Assembly: GCF_001942405.1 (NCBI RefSeq)
Contig: NZ_MKKA01000059.1
Span: 1-64,000, forward strand
DNA: 64,000 bases
Origin: Ornithinimicrobium sp. CNJ-824
Lineage (GTDB): Bacteria > Actinomycetota > Actinomycetes > Actinomycetales > Dermatophilaceae
Reading direction: 5' to 3'
The notes beneath the pieces were generated by a model. That model saw only the letters and a program-made list of their open reading frames with translations, was not told the DNA's origin and did not search any database. The position numbers were made by a program, and so were the translations under genes. How positions within the stretch are numbered: the stretch's first letter is position 1; the number at the start of each line of letters is the position of its first letter. Shown here piece after piece: positions 38,239 to 49,049 of the stretch.

Positions 38239-39729
38239 GTGATCCCGCTGACACTCCGCGAGATCGCGGGTGTGACCGGTGGGCGGGTCGTCCCCGCCAC
38301 CGACGAGACGGCGCAGGTGACCATCACCGGCGCCGTCGTCACCGACTCCCGGGAGGCCGGACCCGGCGGGCTCTACGTCGCCCGTCGGGGCGAGAGCGCC
38401 GACGGGCACGACTTCGTCGCGGCCGCCGCCCGGCAGGGGGCGGCCGCAGCGCTGACCAACCGTCCCGTGGACGCGCTGCCCTGCGTCGTCGTGGAGGAGG
38501 ATCCGCAGCGCCTCTCCGAGCGACCCGACCGGCCGCCCTACGACGCCGTCACCCGCGCCTTCGCCGCCCTCGGCCGCGAGGTCGTCGACCGGTGCGCCGC
38601 CGCCGGGGGCCTGCGCACCGTCGGGATCACCGGCTCCTCGGGCAAGACCTCCACCAAGGACCTCATGGCCCAGGTGCTGCAGCGGCTGGGCCGCACGCTG
38701 GCCCCCGAGGCGTCCTACAACTCCGAGGTCGGCGTGCCGCTGACCGTCTGCCGGCTCACCGAGGAGACCGCCTACCTCGTCGCCGAGATGGGCGCCTCCG
38801 GCCGGGGCCACATCGCCCACCTCACCGCCGTCGCCCCGCCCCAGGTCGCCGTCGTGCTCAACGTCGGCAGCGCGCACCTGGGCGAGTTCGGCTCCCGCGA
38901 GGCGATCGGCGAGGCCAAGTCCGAGCTGGTCCAGGCGCTGCCCGCCGGGGGGCTGGCCGTGCTCAACGCCGACGACGACGTCGTGCGGGGCATGCGCCGG
39001 CACGCCGACGCCGTCGGTGCGCGCACCGTGCTCGTCGGCCGGTCCGCGGACGCCGACGTCCGCGCGGACGACGTGCGGCTCGACGAGCAGGGCCGGGCCT
39101 CCTTCCGCCTGCACGCCCGCGCCGTCGAGGGCGGTGCGCCGGGCACGGGCCCCGACGGTGTCCCGGTGACCCTGCAGGTCGTGGGGGAGCACCAGGTCGG
39201 CAACGCCCTGGCCGTCGCGGCCGTCGCCGCCGAGTGGGGTATGCCGTGGGAGCAGGTCGCCGACGCGCTCGGCGCCGCGCAGCCCCGGTCGCGCCACCGG
39301 ATGGAGGTCACCGCCCGGCCCGACGGGGTGACCGTGGTCAACGACGCCTACAACGCCAACCCCGAGTCGATGCGGGCCGCCCTGCGCGCGCTGGCGTCGA
39401 TGCGCGGCGCCGACGGCCGCACCGTCGCCGTGGTCGGCGGGATGCTCGAGCTGGGCCCGGGCAGCGACGACGAGCACGCCGGCGTCGGCGCACTGGCCGC
39501 GGAGCTCGGCACCGACCACCTCGTCACGGTGGGCGGGCTCGCCCGGCCGGCGGGCACGGCATACACCTCCGGCGGCGGAGCCGCCACCACCCACGTCGAG
39601 GACCGGCACGAGGCCGCCGAGGTGCTCAACCGGCTGCTGCGCCCCGGCGACGTGGTGCTGCTGAAGTCCAGCCGGGACTCCGGCCTGCGAATGCTCGGCG
39701 ACGAGCTCGCCGGGAAGGGCGACGTCTGA
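38239..39729 (+). CDS. murF: UDP-MurNAc-tripeptide:D-Ala-D-Ala ligase MurF
   Basis: This is a 496-residue protein. The N-terminal MurF substrate domain has [25 protein letters not shown]. The ATP loop is [14 protein letters not shown] near 132. The central motif [14 protein letters not shown] and [12 protein letters not shown], and C-terminal [17 protein letters not shown] are typical of MurF rather than MurE. It adds D-Ala-D-Ala to the nucleotide precursor in the cytoplasm. GTG at 38239 follows the ftsI TGA with no gap. Confidence 0.95.
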   Translation: MIPLTLREIAGVTGGRVVPATDETAQVTITGAVVTDSREAGPGGLYVARRGESADGHDFVAAAARQGAAAALTNRPVDALPCVVVEEDPQRLSERPDRPPYDAVTRAFAALGREVVDRCAAAGGLRTVGITGSSGKTSTKDLMAQVLQRLGRTLAPEASYNSEVGVPLTVCRLTEETAYLVAEMGASGRGHIAHLTAVAPPQVAVVLNVGSAHLGEFGSREAIGEAKSELVQALPAGGLAVLNADDDVVRGMRRHADAVGARTVLVGRSADADVRADDVRLDEQGRASFRLHARAVEGGAPGTGPDGVPVTLQVVGEHQVGNALAVAAVAAEWGMPWEQVADALGAAQPRSRHRMEVTARPDGVTVVNDAYNANPESMRAALRALASMRGADGRTVAVVGGMLELGPGSDDEHAGVGALAAELGTDHLVTVGGLARPAGTAYTSGGGAATTHVEDRHEAAEVLNRLLRPGDVVLLKSSRDSGLRMLGDELAGKGDV

Positions 39730-40844
39730 TGGTCAACGTGCTCCTCGCCGGGGCGGTGGCGATGTTCGTCGCGCTCTTCGGCACCCCGCTGTTCATCCGC
39801 TTCCTCGTCCGGCGCGGCTACGGCCAGTTCATCCGCGACGACGGCCCCACCAGCCACCACACCAAGCGGGGCACGCCCACGATGGGCGGGGCGGTGATCA
39901 TCGGCGCGACCCTGCTCGGCTACGGGATCTCCCACCTGGCGCTCATCCTGCTCGACATGTCCGGCTTCGTGGAGGTCACCCACAGCCGGTTCACCATCAG
40001 CGCGCTGCTCGTGCTCTTCCTCATCACCGGGCTGGGCTTCATCGGCTTCCTCGACGACTACACCAAGATCGCCAAGCAGCGGTCCCTGGGCCTGACGTCG
40101 GTGGAGAAGCTGGCCGGGCAGACGCTCGTGGCGGTGATCTTCGCGATCCTGGCCCTGCAGAAGCCCGGCGACGCGACCCGCAGCCCGGCCTCGACGGCGA
40201 TCTCCTTCGTCCGCGACACCTCCTTCGACCTGGCGGTCGCCGGGCCGGTGCTCGGCACGATCCTGTTCATCGTCTGGGCCAACCTCCTCATCGCCGGGGC
40301 GTCCAACGGGGTCAACCTCACCGACGGCCTCGACGGGCTCGCGACCGGGGCCTCGGTCATGGTCTTCGGCGCCTACTCGATCATGGGGATCTGGCAGTAC
40401 AACCAGAACTGCCAGCTGGCCCCCGGCCCCAACTGCTACGACGTCTCCGACGCCCTCGACCTGGCGGTCGTGGCCGCCTCGGTCGCCGGGGCGACGTTCG
40501 GCTTCCTGTGGTGGAACGCCTCCCCGGCGAAGATCTTCATGGGCGACACCGGCTCGCTGGCCCTCGGCGGCGGCCTGGCCGGCCTGGCGATCACCACGCA
40601 CACCGAGCTGCTGCTGGCCGTCCTCGGCGGGCTGTTCGTCCTCATCACCCTCTCGGTCATCATCCAGGTCGCCTCGTTCAAGCTGACCGGCAAACGGGTC
40701 TTCCGGATGGCACCGCTGCAGCACCACTTCGAGCTGCTCGGCTGGGCCGAGGTGACGATCGTCATCCGGTTCTGGATCATCGCCGGCATCTGCGTGGCGA
40801 TCGGGCTGGGCCTGTTCTACGGCGAGTGGGTGGCGAACCTGTGA
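39729..40844 (+). CDS. mraY: Phospho-MurNAc-pentapeptide transferase MraY
   Basis: This 371-residue integral membrane protein has about ten hydrophobic segments. Conserved loops include [45 protein letters not shown] and [12 protein letters not shown] (Mg and nucleotide site). [11 protein letters not shown] is near the end. It transfers phospho-MurNAc-pentapeptide to undecaprenyl phosphate, forming lipid I. ATG at 39729 overlaps the murF stop (TGATG). Confidence 0.96.
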   Translation: MVNVLLAGAVAMFVALFGTPLFIRFLVRRGYGQFIRDDGPTSHHTKRGTPTMGGAVIIGATLLGYGISHLALILLDMSGFVEVTHSRFTISALLVLFLITGLGFIGFLDDYTKIAKQRSLGLTSVEKLAGQTLVAVIFAILALQKPGDATRSPASTAISFVRDTSFDLAVAGPVLGTILFIVWANLLIAGASNGVNLTDGLDGLATGASVMVFGAYSIMGIWQYNQNCQLAPGPNCYDVSDALDLAVVAASVAGATFGFLWWNASPAKIFMGDTGSLALGGGLAGLAITTHTELLLAVLGGLFVLITLSVIIQVASFKLTGKRVFRMAPLQHHFELLGWAEVTIVIRFWIIAGICVAIGLGLFYGEWVANL

Positions 40845-42384
40845 CCGCGCCGCTGGAGGAGCTGACCCACCGCGACGCCGACTGGGCCGGGCTGCGGGTG
40901 CTCGTCACCGGCCTGGGGGTCACCGGCTTCGCCGCCGCCGACGCGCTGATCCAGCACGGGGCGCAGGTCACCGTGCTCGACGCCGGCTCCGGCGGGGAGA
41001 GGCAGGAGACCCAGGCCGGGATCCTCGGCATCCTCGGCGCCGACGTGCGGCGCGGGACCGAGCACGTCGCCGCCTGGCCGACCGCCGGCGGCGGTGACGA
41101 TGCCGACTTCGAGGTCGACCTCGTCGTCACCTCGCCCGGCTGGCGGCCCGACCACCCCGTGCTGACCGGCGCCGCCGACCGCGGCGTCCCCGTCTGGTCC
41201 GAGGTAGAGCTCGCCTGGCGGCTGCGCCCCCGCGTCGCGCCGCCCCGTGGCTGGTCGTCACCGGCACCAACGGCAAGACGACGACCGTGCAGCTGCTCGC
41301 CTCGATCCTGCAGGCGGCCGGGCTGCGGGCGGCCGCCGTCGGCAACGTGGGCACCCCCGTCCTCGATGCCGTCCAGCACCCCGAGCCCTACGACGTGCTG
41401 GCCGTCGAGCTGTCCAGCTTCCAGCTGCACTTCACCCACACGATGAGCCCGCTGGCCTCCACCGTGCTTAACCTGGCCCCCGACCACCTCGACTGGCACG
41501 GGGGGCTGGAGGCCTACGCCGCGGACAAGGCCCGCGTCTACGAGCGCACCCAGGTCGCCTGCGTCTACAACGTCGAGGACCCGCGCACCGAGACGATGGT
41601 CGAGCAGGCCGAGGTCGTCGAGGGCTGCCGCGCCGTCGGCTTCACCCTCGGCATCCCCGGCCTGTCCATGGTCGGCGTCGTCGAGGACGTGCTCGCCGAC
41701 CGCGCCTTCGTCGAGGAGCGGGCCACCTCCGCCGCCGAGCTGGGCACCCTCGCCGACCTGGCGAAGGCCTCCGGCGGCGACGGGTCCACCCCGGCCCCGC
41801 CGCACCTGGTGGCCAACGCCCTGGCCGCCGCCGCGCTGGCCCGGGCCGCCGGCATCGCCCCGGTCGCCGTCCGCGAGGGGCTGCGCTCCTTCCGCACCGA
41901 CGCCCACCGCACCGCGATCGTCGCCGAGGTCGACGGCATCACCTGGATCGACGACTCCAAGGCGACCAACCCGCACGCCGCGCAGGCTGCCCTCGCCGCG
42001 CACGAGCGGATCGTCTGGGTCGCCGGCGGCCAGCTCAAGGGCGCCGACGTCGAGGAGCTCGTCCGCCTGGTCGCCGGCCGGCTCTCCGGCGTCGTCCTGC
42101 TCGGCTCCGACCGCGACCTCGTCGCGCAGGCGCTGGTCCGACACGCGCCGGATGTCCCCGTCCACGACGCCGGGGTCGCCGACCATGGGGACATGGACGG
42201 CCTGCACGCGCTCATGGACCGGGTGGTCGCCCGGTGCGCCGAGCTGGCCTCCCCGGGCGACGTCGTGCTGCTCTCGCCGGCCGCCGCCTCCCTCGACATG
42301 TTCCCCAGCTACGGCTCCCGCGGCGACGTCTTCGCCGCCGCCGTGCGCCGCCACCTCGGCCTGGGGGAGCAGGAGGGGGTATGA
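40841..42384 (+). CDS. murD: UDP-MurNAc-L-Ala:D-Glu ligase MurD (one apparent frameshift)
   Basis: About 514 residues. An N-terminal Rossmann domain ([19 protein letters not shown]) and [10 protein letters not shown] precede the ATP loop [14 protein letters not shown] near 141. [14 protein letters not shown] and [13 protein letters not shown] are MurD signatures. It adds D-Glu in the cytoplasm. The frame breaks near 41240: one G is missing (GTCGCGCCGCC for GTCGCGGCCGCC), which joins RLRPRVA to [14 protein letters not shown] at 40841 overlaps the mraY stop (GTGA). Confidence 0.93.
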
Positions 42385-43856
42385 CGACCACCACCCGTCC
42401 GCGCACGCCCGGTCCCGCCGGGCCCGGGTCCCCCCGGGGCGGGGGCTCCGCCACGGGGGGCGCGACCGCATACCCCTCCGGAGCCCGGCAGGGCTGGACG
42501 ATGGAGTCGGTGGGCGACTGGCTGCGCTCGCCGGTGGCGCCCTACTACCTCGTGCTCGTCTCCGCCGGGCTGCTCACCGGCCTGGGCCTGGTCATGGTCC
42601 TGTCCGCCAGCAGCGTGCGGTCCTACGTCGAGAGCGGCAACAGCTACACCGTCTTCCTGGCCCAGGTGTTCTACGCCGTGGCCGGCGTGGCCCTGGCCGC
42701 GCTGGGGGCGCGGCTGCCGGTCGTGGCGTGGAAACGGCTGGCCTGGCCCGCGGTGATCCTCGCCCTCGGTCTGCAGGCCGCGGTGTTCACCGGAATGGGC
42801 GTGGAGTTCCAGGGCAACCGCAACTGGATCGAGATCGCCGGGCGCACCGTGCAGCCCTCGGAGTTCGGCAAGCTGGCGCTCGTCGTCTTCGGCGCCGCCG
42901 TGCTCGCCGCCAAGCGCAAGGTCGTGCACCGCGTCTGGCAGGCCAGCGTGCCGCTGGTCTTCCCGGTCGGGATCGTCCTCGTCGGGCTGGTGCTGCAGGG
43001 CAAGGACCTGGGCACCGGCATGATCATGCTGGCCATCCTCGTCGGGCTGCTGTGGGCCGCCGGGCTGCCCGCCCGCTGGTTCCTCGGCGTCGGTGCCGTC
43101 GCGGTGCTGGGGGTGGCCTACCTGGCCGCGGGCAGCGCCAACCGCATGCAGCGCATCCAGGTCTGGCTCGGCGACGTCTGCGACAGCCCGCAGGTCGACG
43201 GCTGCTTCCAGAAGGTGCACGCGGAGTACGCCCTCGCCGACGGCGGCTGGTGGGGCCTGGGCCTGGGGGAGTCGCGGGAGAAGTGGGGCCTGCTGCCCGA
43301 GCCGCACAACGACTTCATCCTGGCCATCATCGGCGAGGAGCTGGGGCTGCCGGGGACGATGGGCGTGCTGTCCCTGTTCGCCGTGCTGGCCTACGCCATC
43401 TTCCGGATCGTGTCCCAGGCCGAGGACATGTTCACCCGGCTGGCCGCCGCCGGGATGCTCATCTGGCTGCTGGGCCAGGCCGTGCTCAACATCGGCTCGG
43501 TCATCGGGATGCTGCCGATCATCGGGGTGCCGCTGCCGCTGGTCTCCTCCGGCGGCTCGGCCCTGCTGGCGGCGCTCATGGGCATCGGCCTGCTGCTGTC
43601 GCTGGCCCGCTCGCTGCCCGGCGCCCGGGAGGCGCTGGCGCAGCGCACCTCCAGCCTGGACCGGACGTACGCCGCCGTCACCACCGGCCGCTCGGGCGCG
43701 GGCCGCGGGCGCACGCCGGGGGCGGCGCGCACGACCGGGCGGACCACGCCCCGGACGTCCACGCACGCCACACCGCGCGCGGGCACGCGGACCCCGCCGC
43801 GGGGGAGCACCCGTGCGGCGCCGCGGACCCGCGGCGGACCGAGGGGCCCTCGATGA
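42381..43856 (+). CDS. ftsW: Septal peptidoglycan glycosyltransferase FtsW
   Basis: This is a 491-residue SEDS protein. A 40-residue cytoplasmic N-terminus is followed by ten membrane segments; [20 protein letters not shown] is the first loop. [21 protein letters not shown] and [20 protein letters not shown] carry conserved SEDS residues, and [13 protein letters not shown] the last. The C-terminal 70 residues form a basic Thr/Arg/Pro tail. It polymerises lipid II with FtsI. ATG overlaps the murD stop (ATGA). Confidence 0.95.
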   Translation: MTTTTRPRTPGPAGPGSPRGGGSATGGATAYPSGARQGWTMESVGDWLRSPVAPYYLVLVSAGLLTGLGLVMVLSASSVRSYVESGNSYTVFLAQVFYAVAGVALAALGARLPVVAWKRLAWPAVILALGLQAAVFTGMGVEFQGNRNWIEIAGRTVQPSEFGKLALVVFGAAVLAAKRKVVHRVWQASVPLVFPVGIVLVGLVLQGKDLGTGMIMLAILVGLLWAAGLPARWFLGVGAVAVLGVAYLAAGSANRMQRIQVWLGDVCDSPQVDGCFQKVHAEYALADGGWWGLGLGESREKWGLLPEPHNDFILAIIGEELGLPGTMGVLSLFAVLAYAIFRIVSQAEDMFTRLAAAGMLIWLLGQAVLNIGSVIGMLPIIGVPLPLVSSGGSALLAALMGIGLLLSLARSLPGAREALAQRTSSLDRTYAAVTTGRSGAGRGRTPGAARTTGRTTPRTSTHATPRAGTRTPPRGSTRAAPRTRGGPRGPR

Positions 43857-44949
43857 GCCCGCTGTCCGTCGTCCTCGCCGGCGGCGGGTCCGCCGGCCAC
43901 GTCAACCCGCTCCTGGCCACGGCCGACGCCCTGCGCCGCCGGGTGCCGGACGCCATCGTCACCGTGCTCGGCACCGCCGAGGGCCTGGAGGCCCGGCTCG
44001 TGCCCGAGCGGGGCTACGAGCTGACGACCCTGCCCAAGGTGCCCTTCCCGCGCCGGCCGGGGATGGCCGCCGTGCGCTTCCCCAGCTCGCTGCAGCGGGC
44101 CGTCGGCACCGCGCTGGCCGTCCTCCGGGACAAGGACGCCGACGTCGTCGTGGGCTTCGGCGGCTACGTCGCCACCCCGGCCTACCTGGCCGCCCGCCGC
44201 GCGGGCGTGCCCATCGTCATCCACGAGCAGAACGCCCGGGCGGGGCTGGCCAACCGGCTCGGCGCCCGGTTCACCACGGCGGTCGCCACGACGTTCGCGA
44301 CGACCGCGCTGCCGAACGCCCGCCGGGTGGGGCTGCCGCTGCGCGCCGAGATCCGCGACCTCGACCGGGCGGCGGCGCGCGCGGAGGGGCTGGCGCACTT
44401 CGGCCTGGACGACGACCGGCCGACCCTGCTCGTCTTCGGCGGGTCCCTGGGGGCCCAGCGGATCAACGAGGCCGTCGCCGGCGCGCGGGCGACCTGCTCG
44501 CCGCCGGGGTCCAGGTGCTGCACCTGACCGGGGCGGGCAAGGACGTGAACGTGCCGGAGGCCGACCCGGGGACCGGCGCCCGCTACGTCGCGCTGCCCTA
44601 CACCGACCGGATGGAGCTGGCCTACGCCGTGGCCGACCTGGCGCTGGGACGCTCCGGCGCCGGGACGGTCAGCGAGCTGGCCGCGGTGGGCCTGCCCGCG
44701 GTCTACGTGCCGCTGCCGATCGGCAACGGCGAGCAGCGGCTCAACGCCGCCGAGGTCGTCGAGGCCGGCGGCGGGATCGTCGTCGAGGACGCCATGCTGG
44801 ACGCCGACCGGGTCCGCTCGACCGTGCTGCCCCTCGTCACCGACCCCGAGCGGCTCGCGGCCATGGGCGCCGCTGCGGTGGAGCACGGGGAGCGCCACGC
44901 CGACGACCTCCTCGTCGACCTCGTCCTCGACGCGGCGGGGCACCGGTGA
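43853..44949 (+). CDS. murG: Lipid I N-acetylglucosaminyltransferase MurG (one apparent frameshift)
   Basis: About 365 residues, GT-B fold. [17 protein letters not shown] (residues 6-22), [31 protein letters not shown] and the C-domain [14 protein letters not shown], then [25 protein letters not shown] for UDP-GlcNAc binding. It makes lipid II at the inner face of the membrane. The frame breaks near 44490: one G is missing in CGCGGG(G)CGACC, between NEAVAGAR and [16 protein letters not shown] overlaps the ftsW stop (ATGA). Confidence 0.93.
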
Positions 44950-46565
44950 CCGGCCGCCCGACGGGCACCGGCCCGACGGGCGGGCGCACCCCGTCCCGCT
45001 TCGACCTGTCCGCCGACGTGCCGCCCGCCGCCGCGCTGGGCCGCGTCCACCTCGTGGCCATCGGCGGGTCGGGGATGTCCGGCGTCGCCCGGATGCTGAT
45101 GGCGGCCGGGGTGCCGGTCTCCGGCAGCGACCGGGCCGACTCGCCGACCCTGCGGGCCCTGGAGGCCGAGGGGGCCACGGTGTTCGTCGGGCACGACGCC
45201 GCCCACCTCGACGGGGTCGACACGGTCGTCGTGTCGTCCGCGGTCCCCGAGGACAACCCCGAGCTGGCCGCCGCCCGCGAGCGGGGCCTGCGCGTGCTGC
45301 ACCGCTCCCAGGGCATCGCCGCGCTGCTGCACGGCCGGCCGGCCGTGGCGGTCGCGGGGGCCAACGGCAAGACGACGACCAGCGCGATGACGACGGTCGC
45401 CCTGCAGGCGGCCGGGCTGGAGCCGGGCTTCGTCATCGGCGCCCCGCTGGCCGTGGCGCCGTCCGTCGAGGTGCCGGCCGACGGGGAGACGCCCGCCGGG
45501 GACCCGGCCGCCGCCGTCCCGACCAACGCCGCACCCGGGGTACCGGGTGCGCCGGTGGTCGTCGAGGCCGACGAGAGCGACGGGACGTTCGTCGTCTACC
45601 GGCCGCAGGTCGCCGTCGTGACCAACGTCCAGCCCGACCACCTCGACTTCTACGGGACGGCCCAGGAGGTCGAGCGGGCCTACGAGGAGTTCGTCGGCAC
45701 CATCAGGCCTGGCGGGCTGCTCGTCACCAACGTCGACGACCCGGGGGCGGCGCGACTGGCCGAGCGCGCGCGGCATACCCGTCCCGACGTGGAGGTGCTC
45801 ACCTGGGGGACCGGTGCGGGCGCGCCCGACGGCGAGGACGACCGCGCGGCGGCGGGGCCGGACGTGCTGCTGCGCGACGTCACCTCCCGCGGGATGACGG
45901 CGCGGGCGACGCTGCGGGTGCGGCGCGCCGTGGGGCCGTTCGCCAAGGCCCAGGAGCTCGAGGTGGTCGTGCCGGTGCCGGGGGAGCACAGCGCGCACAA
46001 CGTGACGGCGGCGCTGCTGGCGGCGACCGTGGGGCTGGGGGCGGACCCGACGCGGGTGCTCGCCGGGCTGGCTCTCTTCCCGGGGGCGCACCGACGCTTC
46101 GAGCGGGTCGGCGAGGCCGGGGGCGTCGCGGTGGTCGACGACTACGCGCACAACGCCCCGAAGGTCGCCGCCGTGGTCTCCGCGGCGCGGTCGGCGGCGG
46201 ACGGGCGACGGGTGGTGGTGGCCTTCCAGCCGCACCTGTTCTCCCGGACGAAGGACTTTGCCGACGGGTTCGCCGCCGGGCTGGCCGGGGCCGACGTGCT
46301 CGTCCTCGTTCCGGTCTACGGGGCACGGGAGACCCAGGAGCAGTATCCGGAGGTCACCAGCCAGCTGCTCGCCGACCGGGTTGAGGCGCTCGGCGGCCCG
46401 GAGCGGGTGGTCGTGGCCGAGAGCCTGGACGCGACGCCGGGGGTGCTGGCCGACCTCGTGCGACCCGGCGACCTCGTCGTGACCGTGGGTGCCGGCGACG
46501 TGACGACGGTGGGGCCGCGGCTGCTGGAGCTGCTGGACGACGACGAGGCGGTGAGCCGGCGGTGA
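44946..46565 (+). CDS. murC: UDP-MurNAc:L-Ala ligase MurC
   Basis: This is a 539-residue protein. VHLVAIGGSGMSGVARML at the N-terminus is typical of MurC. The ATP loop reads GANGKTTTSAM (near 137) where MurC usually has GTHGKTTT. A 30-residue Pro/Ala-rich insertion (about 175-205) precedes VEADESDGTFVVYRPQ. DDYAHNAPKVAAVV and FQPHLFSRTKDF follow. It adds L-Ala to UDP-MurNAc. GTG overlaps the murG stop (GTGA). Confidence 0.94.
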   Translation: MTGRPTGTGPTGGRTPSRFDLSADVPPAAALGRVHLVAIGGSGMSGVARMLMAAGVPVSGSDRADSPTLRALEAEGATVFVGHDAAHLDGVDTVVVSSAVPEDNPELAAARERGLRVLHRSQGIAALLHGRPAVAVAGANGKTTTSAMTTVALQAAGLEPGFVIGAPLAVAPSVEVPADGETPAGDPAAAVPTNAAPGVPGAPVVVEADESDGTFVVYRPQVAVVTNVQPDHLDFYGTAQEVERAYEEFVGTIRPGGLLVTNVDDPGAARLAERARHTRPDVEVLTWGTGAGAPDGEDDRAAAGPDVLLRDVTSRGMTARATLRVRRAVGPFAKAQELEVVVPVPGEHSAHNVTAALLAATVGLGADPTRVLAGLALFPGAHRRFERVGEAGGVAVVDDYAHNAPKVAAVVSAARSAADGRRVVVAFQPHLFSRTKDFADGFAAGLAGADVLVLVPVYGARETQEQYPEVTSQLLADRVEALGGPERVVVAESLDATPGVLADLVRPGDLVVTVGAGDVTTVGPRLLELLDDDEAVSRR

Positions 46566-47380
46566 GATGGGTGCCGGACGCCGTCGCGGACCGGCTGCCG
46601 GGACGACGGGGGGAGGGGGAGGAACGGCTGGCCCGCCCGCCGCGACCGGGGGCCGTGCGCCGCGCCTTCCTGCTGTGGGGGCTGCTCGTGGCCCTGTTCG
46701 CCGGTGGCCTGGTGTTCCTGTTCTTCTACTCCGCGGCGTTCGTCGTCGAGGAGATCACGGTCGAGGGCGCCGAGGGAGAGCTGGCCGACAGCGTCGTCCA
46801 CCACGCCGACATCCCGATGGGCCGGCCGCTGGCGCGGGTGTCCGAGCACAACCTGGCGCAGCGGGTGCTCGAGGGGGAGAAGCGGGTGCGGTCGGTGACC
46901 CTGGACCGGGACTACCCCTCCTCGATCAGCTACACCGTCGAGCTGCGCGAGCCGGCCCTGGCGCTGCGCAAAGGCAAGCAGACGTGGCTGGCCGACGAGG
47001 GCGGCGTGGTCTTCGAGCAGGTCGACGAGGCCTCCAACAAGCTCCCCGCGGTGACGGTGTCCGAGGAGCCGGACGACCTCGACCAGGAGACGGTAAGGGG
47101 GCTGGTCGAGCTGTGGCGCACCCGCCCCGACCCCGCCGAGCTGGAGGGGGAGCTGGACACGCCCAAGATGGACCGCAGCGGCGCGGTCACCCTGACGGTC
47201 GACCAGCTCACCGTGCTGTGGGGGCAGCCCACGGACACCGAGAAGAAGTGGCAGGTCGTGCGGGCGCTCGTGGACCAGGAGAGCATCGACCCCCAGGGCT
47301 GGGCCCCGCAGACGATCGACGTGCGGACCCCCGACACCCCGTCGGTGCAGGGGATCCCGCCGGCGCCGCCGGAGGGTTAG
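46562..47380 (+). CDS. ftsQ: Cell division protein FtsQ
   Basis: This is a 272-residue bitopic protein: a basic N-terminus, one membrane helix near 42-60 (LWGLLVALFAGGLVFLFFYS), a POTRA domain (VEEITVEGAEGELADSVVHH), then an FtsQ domain with PSSISYTVELREPALALRK and WLADEGGVVFE. It links FtsL/FtsB-type proteins with the septal synthase. GTG overlaps the murC stop (GTGA). It is the last gene of the long overlapping run; ftsZ has its own promoter. Confidence 0.92.
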   Translation: MRWVPDAVADRLPGRRGEGEERLARPPRPGAVRRAFLLWGLLVALFAGGLVFLFFYSAAFVVEEITVEGAEGELADSVVHHADIPMGRPLARVSEHNLAQRVLEGEKRVRSVTLDRDYPSSISYTVELREPALALRKGKQTWLADEGGVVFEQVDEASNKLPAVTVSEEPDDLDQETVRGLVELWRTRPDPAELEGELDTPKMDRSGAVTLTVDQLTVLWGQPTDTEKKWQVVRALVDQESIDPQGWAPQTIDVRTPDTPSVQGIPPAPPEG

Positions 47381-47406
47381 CCGCGGGGTCTGGCCGGCGT
47401 GGAAGG

Positions 47407-47429
47407 GTGAACCTGAGGTCGAGGTTCAC
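47407..47429 (+). promoter_or_regulatory. Inverted repeat in the ftsZ promoter region
   Basis: Perfect 8-base arms GTGAACCT and AGGTTCAC with a seven-base spacer lie 30 bases upstream of the ftsZ -10. The size suggests a dimeric regulator site; the regulator is unknown. It could also be an ftsQ terminator. Confidence 0.5.
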
Positions 47430-47458
47430 GGTCTCGACCCGGGGCGGGGGTGCCCACC

Positions 47459-47464
47459 TATGAT
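47459..47464 (+). promoter_or_regulatory. -10 element of ftsZ
   Basis: TATGAT differs from TATAAT at one base. A weak TCGACC lies 19 bases upstream. The leader to the ftsZ GTG would be about 50 bases. Confidence 0.5.
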
Positions 47465-47521
47465 CGCGGGACGAGCACAACGCACGTCCCAGCACTGATC
47501 GAAGCCCCGAAAGGTCCACTT

Positions 47522-48847
47522 GTGTCCGCTGCGCAGAACTACCTGGCCGTCATCAAGGTCGTCGGCATCGGCGGTGGTGGCGTCAACGCCATCAACCGGA
47601 TGATCGAGGTCGGCCTCAAGGGTGTCGAGTTCATCGCCATCAACACCGACGCCCAGGCGCTGCTCATGAGCGACGCCGACGTCAAGCTCGACGTGGGCCG
47701 CGAGCTGACCCGCGGCCTGGGTGCCGGCGCCGACCCCGAGGTGGGTCGCCGCGCCGCCGAGGACCACACCGAGGAGATCGAGGAGGCCCTGCGCGGGGCC
47801 GACATGGTCTTCGTCACCGCCGGCGAGGGCGGCGGCACCGGCACCGGTGGCGCCCCGGTCGTGGCCAAGATCGCCAAGTCGCTGGGCGCGCTGACCATCG
47901 GTGTCGTGACCCGCCCCTTTACCTTCGAGGGCCGCCGCCGTGCGAACCAGGCCGAGACCGGCATCGCCTCGCTGCGCGACGAGGTCGACACCCTCATCGT
48001 CATCCCCAACGACCGGCTGCTGTCGATCTCCGACCGCACGGTCAGCATGCTGGACGCCTTCCGCTCGGCCGACCAGGTCCTGCTCTCGGGTGTGCAGGGC
48101 ATCACCGACCTCATCACCACGCCGGGCCTGATCAACCTGGACTTCGCCGACGTGAAGTCGGTCATGCAGGGTGCCGGGTCGGCCCTCATGGGCATCGGTT
48201 CGGCCAGAGGCGAGGACCGTGCCGTGCAGGCGGCCGAGCTGGCGATCAGCTCGCCCCTGCTGGAGGCCAGCATCGAGGGCGCCCACGGCGTCCTCCTGTC
48301 GGTGCAGGGCGGCTCGGACCTGGGTCTGTTCGAGATCAACGAGGCCGCCCGCCTGGTGCAGGAGGCCGCCCACCCGGAGGCCAACATCATCTTCGGTGCG
48401 GTCATCGACGACTCCCTCGGCGACGAGGTGCGGGTCACGGTTATCGCCGCCGGCTTCGACGGGGGAGCGCCCCAGACGCGCAGCGACGAGCGGGCGCTCG
48501 GGCAGGTGCAGCCGGGCCGGCAGCCGCAGCAGCAGCGCTCGGCCCAGCAGCCGCCGGCCCAGCAGGCGCAGCGTGCGGTCGGTGCGCCTGCGGCCCCCCA
48601 GGGCGGTCAGGGCCAGGCAGTGCCGCAGGGTGCCCAACAGGGCGGCCAGTTCGGCGGCCAGCAGGGTCAGGCCGGTGCGGACGACGGTCAGGGTGGTCAG
48701 CAGGGCGACGGGCAGCCGCCGGCCCAGGCGGCCCAGGCACCGCAGCAGCAGGCGCCGCAAGCCCAGCGCCCGGTGCAGCAGCCCCCGCGCCAGGTGACCT
48801 TCGAGGACGAGAACGACGACCTGGACGTGCCTGACTTCCTCAAATGA
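47522..48847 (+). CDS. ftsZ: Cell division GTPase FtsZ
   Basis: This 441-residue tubulin homologue has [15 protein letters not shown], the tubulin signature [14 protein letters not shown] near 103, the T7 loop [20 protein letters not shown], and [21 protein letters not shown] Gln/Gly/Pro-rich linker of about 110 residues precedes the conserved C-terminal peptide [10 protein letters not shown], which binds SepF and FtsW. It forms the Z ring. GTG at 47522 follows AAAGG by seven bases. Confidence 0.97.
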   Translation: MSAAQNYLAVIKVVGIGGGGVNAINRMIEVGLKGVEFIAINTDAQALLMSDADVKLDVGRELTRGLGAGADPEVGRRAAEDHTEEIEEALRGADMVFVTAGEGGGTGTGGAPVVAKIAKSLGALTIGVVTRPFTFEGRRRANQAETGIASLRDEVDTLIVIPNDRLLSISDRTVSMLDAFRSADQVLLSGVQGITDLITTPGLINLDFADVKSVMQGAGSALMGIGSARGEDRAVQAAELAISSPLLEASIEGAHGVLLSVQGGSDLGLFEINEAARLVQEAAHPEANIIFGAVIDDSLGDEVRVTVIAAGFDGGAPQTRSDERALGQVQPGRQPQQQRSAQQPPAQQAQRAVGAPAAPQGGQGQAVPQGAQQGGQFGGQQGQAGADDGQGGQQGDGQPPAQAAQAPQQQAPQAQRPVQQPPRQVTFEDENDDLDVPDFLK

Positions 48848-48863
48848 TCCAGGCATCATCGAG

Positions 48864-48888
48864 CCCCGCCGGAGTCACGTCGGCGGGG
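48864..48888 (+). terminator. Hairpin after ftsZ
   Basis: CCCCGCCG and CGGCGGGG form a perfect 8-base stem with a nine-base loop, 17 bases after the ftsZ stop, followed by TTCG. Confidence 0.7.
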
Positions 48889-49049
48889 TTCGACGGATCC
48901 AGTGGCAATCCGAGCGGGGCTCGAGATGGCAGACGTGCAAGATCGCTAGGATCGGCTCACGGTGCAGGTGCGCAATCTGGACCGCACACACTGAAGGCTT
49001 CCACGAGTCAGTGACCGGCCACCGGTGTCGAGTTCCGGAAGGTACCGCT

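Noticed and set aside
38200-38300. murE present but hidden by a frameshift
   Set aside because: ftsI and murF abut with complete termini; there is no leftover sequence to encode a ligase of about 500 residues.
35500-39609. A 1369-codon open frame on the minus strand opposite rsmH-ftsL-ftsI-murF
   Set aside because: Long antisense frames are expected at this GC content; the plus strand encodes recognised dcw proteins throughout.
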